Shown here piece after piece: positions 58,775-64,000 of a DNA stretch of 64,000 nucleotides; position 1 is the stretch's first letter; each line of letters starts with the position of its first letter. Made by a program: the position numbers and the translations under genes. The notes beneath the pieces were generated by a model. The model saw only the letters and a list, made by a program, of their open reading frames with translations, made no database searches and was not told where the DNA came from. The DNA comes from Armatimonadota bacterium (GTDB lineage: Bacteria; Armatimonadota; UBA5829; DTLH01). The DNA is taken from contig JAKPFN010000147.1 of NCBI GenBank assembly GCA_029551395.1, positions 1-64,000 of the forward strand, given 5' to 3'.

Positions 58775-60592
58775 CTATCTTAGCGAGTTTAGCCGCTGCT
58801 GAGCAATCGAGCGCATCACGATATCCGGCATCTCAGCCGCCTTCTTATAGGCAGTCTTTGCACCGATCTGATCTCCTGCTGCAGCCAGATCATCACCCAG
58901 CAGAATCCAATAGTGCTGAGTATCAGGATAAAGCTCCACCAACCGCTTCCGAACCTCTGCAGCAAGCTTGTAGTCACGGTTTGACTCATAAATATCAGCC
59001 AGAATCAGTGAAGGCGCAGCAACCTTTTTAGTCTCGGACTCTTTCTTATACCACTCAGTAAGCTCCTGGAGCATACCTACTCTCCGAACCGCTTCGATTA
59101 TCTGCGCGGAATCCAGAAGAGGGTCAACCTCCAGCCCATTTCGCCACGCTTCCATCGCGCCTTTATTATCACCAAGGTATACCCGGCTGAGTCCAAGCTC
59201 TCGATACCACAACGCTCTATTCTGCGGAAGCTCTTTGATAAGCTTTTCAGCCATCCTCGCACGGCCTTCATGATTGCCGGTGTAAGCATATGCACAGACC
59301 AGGAACTGCATAGCAACCACATCATGAGGATTCTGCTTCAGGGCTGCCTCATATTCAGAGATCCCCTGCCCCAAATTGCCACTCTGCCGATACGTATCCA
59401 CAAGCATCCTTACAGGGTCATAGTAAGCAGGATTCATGGATACCGCACGCTTCAGTTCCTCGATGGCCTTGCGGTAATCTCCCTTTGCAGCATACACATT
59501 TGCCAGGTTCGGGACTACTTGAGAGTTCATAACCGGCGCGGTCCGTGTCAGGTCTGATGCTTTTTGATAGTTCTTAGCGCTTTCATCAAGCTTCATCTGC
59601 TGATGGAGCGCTTCACCAAGTCCCGCAGCCGGAACTGGATCATCAGGAGCCTGTTGAGCAGCCTTACGGAACTCTTCCTCTGCCTTTACGGGATCATTCT
59701 GTTTCAGATAGATATTACCAGCACGCGAACGAGCCTGAGATTCCAACATGCGGTCGTTCATAGCATTCTGATAAGCCTGCAGCGCCAGTGGAAACTGGTT
59801 CTGAGATTCGTAGACATCTCCAAGCCAGAGTTGAGCCTGCATATTGTTCGGGTCTAACTCGATAACCTTCTTGAAATTGGCAATGGCCTCAGCAGGGTTT
59901 ACTATCCTGTTCGCCATTCCAAGGTTGAACCAGGGCTTCACCCAACCTGGAGCTAGATTTGTAGCACTCTTATAATAGCCTATCGCTTCTCCCAACCTGC
60001 CCTGCACCTGGCAGATGTCACCCATCAAGTTCTGCATTATCGAGTTCTCAGGATGGTCAGCAAGATGGCGCAGTATCTTCTGCGACAGGTCCAAACGTCC
60101 AATAACATCTGCTTCAACTCCGGTTACCGAGCCAACACCTACCGGCCCTGGAGATTTTATCCCTGACCGCATCCTTATCTCGGCAGCAGATGCAGCAGAA
60201 CGTGCTTCGACGATTCTTCCCAACTGGGTATACGCGCCCTGGAGAAGCAAATAAGCCGTCGGGTCGTCCGGGACAAGCTTCGTTACTTCCTGGAACTGAT
60301 TCGCTGCATCTTGATACTGCCGGTTTGTAGCCAATACAATCCCGTAAGTCAGCCGATAAACCGGATCATTAAGCTTTTGGTTCACTGCAAGCGATAGTTT
60401 AGGCAGTGCATCCTTGTACTTACCCTGGTTGAAAAGCTTCAGTCCTTCATCCAGAGGATTGGATGATACTCCCGTATCACCAAACGATATTACCGGAAAC
60501 ACCAAAACTAAGATTATTATTGCAATAAGACTTCTCATATCACTTCTATTACGGATAGCTGAACAATGCCGTGTTGCGGTTTCTTTCATCAA
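58775..60592 (-). CDS. TPR repeat protein, exported
   Basis: Signal-like N-terminus; many 34-aa TPR units. Confidence 0.9.
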   Translation of the reverse strand: MMKETATRHCSAIRNRSDMRSLIAIIILVLVFPVISFGDTGVSSNPLDEGLKLFNQGKYKDALPKLSLAVNQKLNDPVYRLTYGIVLATNRQYQDAANQFQEVTKLVPDDPTAYLLLQGAYTQLGRIVEARSAASAAEIRMRSGIKSPGPVGVGSVTGVEADVIGRLDLSQKILRHLADHPENSIMQNLMGDICQVQGRLGEAIGYYKSATNLAPGWVKPWFNLGMANRIVNPAEAIANFKKVIELDPNNMQAQLWLGDVYESQNQFPLALQAYQNAMNDRMLESQARSRAGNIYLKQNDPVKAEEEFRKAAQQAPDDPVPAAGLGEALHQQMKLDESAKNYQKASDLTRTAPVMNSQVVPNLANVYAAKGDYRKAIEELKRAVSMNPAYYDPVRMLVDTYRQSGNLGQGISEYEAALKQNPHDVVAMQFLVCAYAYTGNHEGRARMAEKLIKELPQNRALWYRELGLSRVYLGDNKGAMEAWRNGLEVDPLLDSAQIIEAVRRVGMLQELTEWYKKESETKKVAAPSLILADIYESNRDYKLAAEVRKRLVELYPDTQHYWILLGDDLAAAGDQIGAKTAYKKAAEMPDIVMRSIAQQRLNSLR

Positions 60593-61646
60593 CGCTGTTC
60601 AGCAAATCGACGCTGGTACATGGCACATCTATCTGTGCTAAGTTTCTCTGCGATATCAGTGACGCAATCCTGACACGCTCAGGCAGGATAGATATATTGG
60701 AATTCAAACAAGTCGATGCAATTGCACCAACAGACTGTGATGTAATACCTCCGGCTGCCAACCCTTTTCCTTCATCAAGTGAAGGCCCGCTGAGTGTCAG
60801 TTTTCCAAGGTCAACACTCTTTTCCGTCTTTGTATCATCTACTTCTTTATTTACTATAGCTCCAGTACTCCTTGACCCGAAAATTTTGGCACCTGAAGGT
60901 GGAATGTCCGAGTCCTTGAATATAGAATCTATATCGATATCTTCGGTCGGCTGCACTGCTGCCATAACCATATCAGATGGTTCTGCATCACCAACCTTAC
61001 CAGGCCCGCCAAAAGCTACATCATCCTTACTCACCTCTGCAGAGAGAGTATCGGCTGGTTTGTCACTATGAACAACAACCGTTTTACTTGATGCACCTAC
61101 TGGTTTGCTATGCTCAATTACTTCACTCTTGGAAGAATAGTCATGCTTTCGTGTAAACACCTCTGTCGGCGCTTTGGCGATCTCTACTGGCGGCGGAATC
61201 TTTTCAACTGTTTTGTCCGGCAATTCTTCATTAGTAAATCTTTCTGGATCTACTAATATGCTTCCTGCGCTGGGTGGTTTTACAGTTACAACATGTGTAG
61301 GCTGCTTACCAACACCAACCCAGTTCATGTTGATAACAACTGCAATCACAACAACAGCCGCAACCGCAGTGCCTGCAAATTGCAGTCCTCTGGCTCGCCA
61401 TGCCATCTGTGTCGGAGTCGGAACTGTGTTGATCTCCCGCTCGATCCGGCTCCAAAGGTCCTGATCAGGTTCCTGAGCTGGCGTTTTGATGCTTCTTATC
61501 GCATCAGATGCCTTCTGCACCAAAGCAAGCTCTTCAGCACATCGCGGACACCGGGCAACATGGTTCTCAACTGCCTTGGATGTCCTCTCGTCCAATGTTC
61601 CTTCTATATATGGTATTAACCGCTTCCTGATTCTGAAGCACAGCAT
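60549..61646 (-). CDS. anti-sigma factor with zf-HC2 domain
   Basis: LIPYIEGTLDERTSKAVENHVARCPRCAEEL; one TM; directly downstream of ECF sigma gene. Confidence 0.87.
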   Translation of the reverse strand: MLCFRIRKRLIPYIEGTLDERTSKAVENHVARCPRCAEELALVQKASDAIRSIKTPAQEPDQDLWSRIEREINTVPTPTQMAWRARGLQFAGTAVAAVVVIAVVINMNWVGVGKQPTHVVTVKPPSAGSILVDPERFTNEELPDKTVEKIPPPVEIAKAPTEVFTRKHDYSSKSEVIEHSKPVGASSKTVVVHSDKPADTLSAEVSKDDVAFGGPGKVGDAEPSDMVMAAVQPTEDIDIDSIFKDSDIPPSGAKIFGSRSTGAIVNKEVDDTKTEKSVDLGKLTLSGPSLDEGKGLAAGGITSQSVGAIASTCLNSNISILPERVRIASLISQRNLAQIDVPCTSVDLLNSVDERNRNTALFSYP

Positions 61647-61659
61647 CTATATCACTTCC

Positions 61660-62451
61660 TTAGGCTGTTTCCAGCCAGTCGAGCTGCCCGCGCAGTTTTT
61701 TACATGCATAATGCAGCCTCGACCAAACCGTCCCCACTGAGCATTTAGTTATTTTTGCTATCTCTTCACATGAATAATCTTCAAAATAATGCAGAATCAC
61801 TACTACACGATGTTTCTCAGGCAACTTTTCAACGGCCAGCCGGACTGCCCGTTTCCGCTCTTCAATCTCCGCAGCATCGGGCGGAAGATCGTGCGCCTCT
61901 GATACCAGAGAGTTCTCGATTCCATTTTCTGTGTCGTCTATTGACATTGCCTGTCTTGTCTTGTTCTTACGCAAGTATTTAATAGCCGTATTAACAGCTA
62001 TACTGTGAAGCCATGTAGAGAAAGCAGACTGCCCGCGGAACCTGCCGATAGACTTGTATGCAAGGATGAATACATCCTGTACCACATCATCGACATCATC
62101 CCGGCTGGACACCATTCTGGAGACGATACCATACACAGCGCGTTGATACCGCTGCACCAACTCACTATATGCTGCTAAGTCTCCATCCCTGGCTCGCATG
62201 ACCAGATCACTATCTGTCTGTTCGGTCCGCCCTGTAAGCGGAGGACTCCCAGTGACTATGGCCTTACCTCTAATTGCTGCAGTTCCTGCGCCTGACTCAA
62301 TTCCAGCTTGAAATTGTTCTGTTCCTGCAGGAGTCTGCCCGTACTCTACATGTTCCATCCGATACTTCGGACTTCCAACCATACTTGCTATTGATTTATA
62401 CGCTAATGTTATAGAATATCCTTCCCATTCATTAGAAGGATGTATCTTCAT
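61660..62451 (-). CDS. ECF RNA polymerase sigma factor (RpoE-like)
   Basis: DGDLAAYSELVQRYQRAVYGI, DDVVQDVFILAYKSIGRFRGQSAFSTWLHSIAVNTAIKYLRK, LPEKHRVVVILHYFEDYSCEEIAKITKCSVGTVWSRLH. Confidence 0.95.
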   Translation of the reverse strand: MKIHPSNEWEGYSITLAYKSIASMVGSPKYRMEHVEYGQTPAGTEQFQAGIESGAGTAAIRGKAIVTGSPPLTGRTEQTDSDLVMRARDGDLAAYSELVQRYQRAVYGIVSRMVSSRDDVDDVVQDVFILAYKSIGRFRGQSAFSTWLHSIAVNTAIKYLRKNKTRQAMSIDDTENGIENSLVSEAHDLPPDAAEIEERKRAVRLAVEKLPEKHRVVVILHYFEDYSCEEIAKITKCSVGTVWSRLHYACKKLRGQLDWLETA

Positions 62452-63218
62452 TATCTACGTATCTTGGGCAAGTTGTTTACGGAATTACTGTCCCATACCT
62501 CACCATACTGTGGGAAGTATCCACTACCCTGATTGTTCCTGTAACCCTGGTCGTAACGGTTGTTATAACCATTTCCATAATTTATTCCATTGTAGCCCAT
62601 TCCGTTGTAACCATATCCGTTGTTCATGCCATTGAACCCTTGATTAAAGTTGCCCATTCCAGGCCCCATATATCCAAGTCCGCCTCCAAAGCCTCCGTAG
62701 AGTCCTCCGATGTTGTTATATTCACGGGAACGAGTATCTTCACCATTCAATATCGCAACTATGTCGTAGGCGTCGACGAAGTTCAAAGGTATCTTCTCAA
62801 GCCGGACTTCTTCCGTAATAGGATCAGATATGTCTATCGAAGGCGGTTCATACTGGCCACCTATAGGCTTTTCAACTTCTTCCCTCTTTGCCACGATATA
62901 AACATCACCTGTCTTCTTCCAGGTGTAGCCTCGTGGAGAAAGAAGCAATCTCAACGCAACATCTACCGGTTGATTATCTATATTCGCTGTTACCATACCT
63001 TGCACTTCAGCAGCAAAAGTGTAATTGACTCCTGCCTGATTGAATATAGACATCAACACGGTTTTGAGATCAGCATCGCGCACGTTGAGCGTTATGCGCT
63101 TCTGGCTGAGAGCCGAATCATTTACATTCTCATCAGTTGTCTGTGCTAAAGCTGGGACAGCAGCCAAACACACTGAAAGCACTGTCAGCAATACCAGCAA
63201 TACATACACTACTCGCAT
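62451..63218 (-). CDS. secreted STN (secretin/TonB short N-terminal) domain protein with Asn/Gly/Tyr-rich tail
   Basis: ITLNVRDADLKTVLMSIFNQAGVNYTFAAEVQGMVTANIDNQPVDVALRLLLSPRGYTWKKTGDVYIVAK. Confidence 0.87.
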   Translation of the reverse strand: MRVVYVLLVLLTVLSVCLAAVPALAQTTDENVNDSALSQKRITLNVRDADLKTVLMSIFNQAGVNYTFAAEVQGMVTANIDNQPVDVALRLLLSPRGYTWKKTGDVYIVAKREEVEKPIGGQYEPPSIDISDPITEEVRLEKIPLNFVDAYDIVAILNGEDTRSREYNNIGGLYGGFGGGLGYMGPGMGNFNQGFNGMNNGYGYNGMGYNGINYGNGYNNRYDQGYRNNQGSGYFPQYGEVWDSNSVNNLPKIRR

Positions 63219-63311
63219 AAACCATACACCAGCCTTTCATCTGAATTGACCATCCAATTACTTAGACCCTCGATGGCAGGTGTTACTTCAAAATACTTGG
63301 AAAATAAATTC

Positions 63312-63347
63312 AAAAAAGCCCGGTAGATTTTTTAATCCACCGGGCTT
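63312..63347 (-). terminator. Rho-independent terminator of the right-end gene
   Basis: AAGCCCGGTGGATT...ATCTACCGGGCTTTTTT on the minus strand. Confidence 0.88.
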
Positions 63348-63361
63348 CGATGTAAATCTGG

Positions 63362-64000
63362 TTAGAACCTGATTGTTCTCGCTACAGAAAGCGGTGTATC
63401 GTTGGAAAATGCGAAATCAAAACCAAACAACCCAATACCGGTCGTTAAAGCTTCTCCGCTGTAACCAGCGCGGAGGGCAATCTTCTTATGCGGCTTGAAC
63501 TCCACGCCCAGCCGAAGGTCTCTATCATCACCATAGGCTTGCGTTAAGTTTACCAGGTCAGCTACCAGGAGAGTCCTGGAGTTCGGCTGCATCGCTATAC
63601 CTATACTCCAGATAGTATCCTGCTCTATCTCGCCTAAATCTGGCTTCAACAGGTTCGTAACCACCAAGCCGTAGCTCAATCTGGAAGGATTATCTGTCCG
63701 ATAGATTATTCCGAGGTCAGCTCCAAGCCCGGATTCATCTTTTACCGGCTCATTTGATGTTTGCAGCAGGTTGTCAGGATCAAGAGAACCTGACCAGGTG
63801 ATTGTCCTTCGAAGATACTCTCCACGAACCAGCCTTACACGGGTACCAATCCACAAATCACCTTTACCTGAAGCAAATTTTGGTACCTGGAAACCGAGCG
63901 AAAGAGAAGGCATAGCCAGAGCTTGCTCTATCCAGACTTCTGCCTCCATCTGAGTTGGATCAGTAGGCAAAACACCCGTCTGTGCCCACTGTCTGAAAGC
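63362..64000 (-). CDS. outer-membrane beta-barrel-like protein, 5' end outside window
   Basis: Frame stays open past the listed start to the window edge (AFRQWAQTGVLPTDPTQ); alternating beta-rich segments, C-terminal Phe. Confidence 0.7.
   Translation of the reverse strand, partial: AFRQWAQTGVLPTDPTQMEAEVWIEQALAMPSLSLGFQVPKFASGKGDLWIGTRVRLVRGEYLRRTITWSGSLDPDNLLQTSNEPVKDESGLGADLGIIYRTDNPSRLSYGLVVTNLLKPDLGEIEQDTIWSIGIAMQPNSRTLLVADLVNLTQAYGDDRDLRLGVEFKPHKKIALRAGYSGEALTTGIGLFGFDFAFSNDTPLSVARTIRF

Noticed and set aside
1-64000. CRISPR arrays, prophage or transposase genes
   Set aside because: No regularly spaced repeats, Cas, integrase, transposase or phage structural genes seen by reading.

Overview
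The window is a gene-dense bacterial chromosomal segment with about 45 supported protein-coding genes, three tRNAs and several intrinsic terminators. The gene content (PEP-CTERM proteins, translin-like protein, GH2/GH127 enzymes, ECF sigma/anti-sigma pairs) suggests an environmental lineage such as Armatimonadota, but that assignment is inference. No CRISPR array, transposase, prophage or rRNA was recognised. Regions that stand out: (1) a tRNA-Sec(TCA) gene at 42823-42922 (minus); (2) two orphan Rhs C-terminal cassettes at ~33.56-36.29 kb that share a ~300 bp core but have different C-termini, each followed by a small membrane protein that could be an immunity factor, and bracketed by a GH2 gene and a degenerate copy of that gene's 3' end; (3) a nine-gene plus-strand cluster at 14.8-27.0 kb with two glycosyltransferases, an epimerase, two tandem DUF362 proteins, two flippases, a radical SAM protein and a YfhO-like protein; (4) a bacterial translin-family gene overlapping a CCA-adding enzyme gene next to a tRNA-Val; (5) a secreted HExxH protein split by a probable 1-nt frameshift; (6) an ECF sigma/anti-sigma/STN-domain/TPR operon at the right end. 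All functional calls come from reading the sequence and recognising families; no database search was run.
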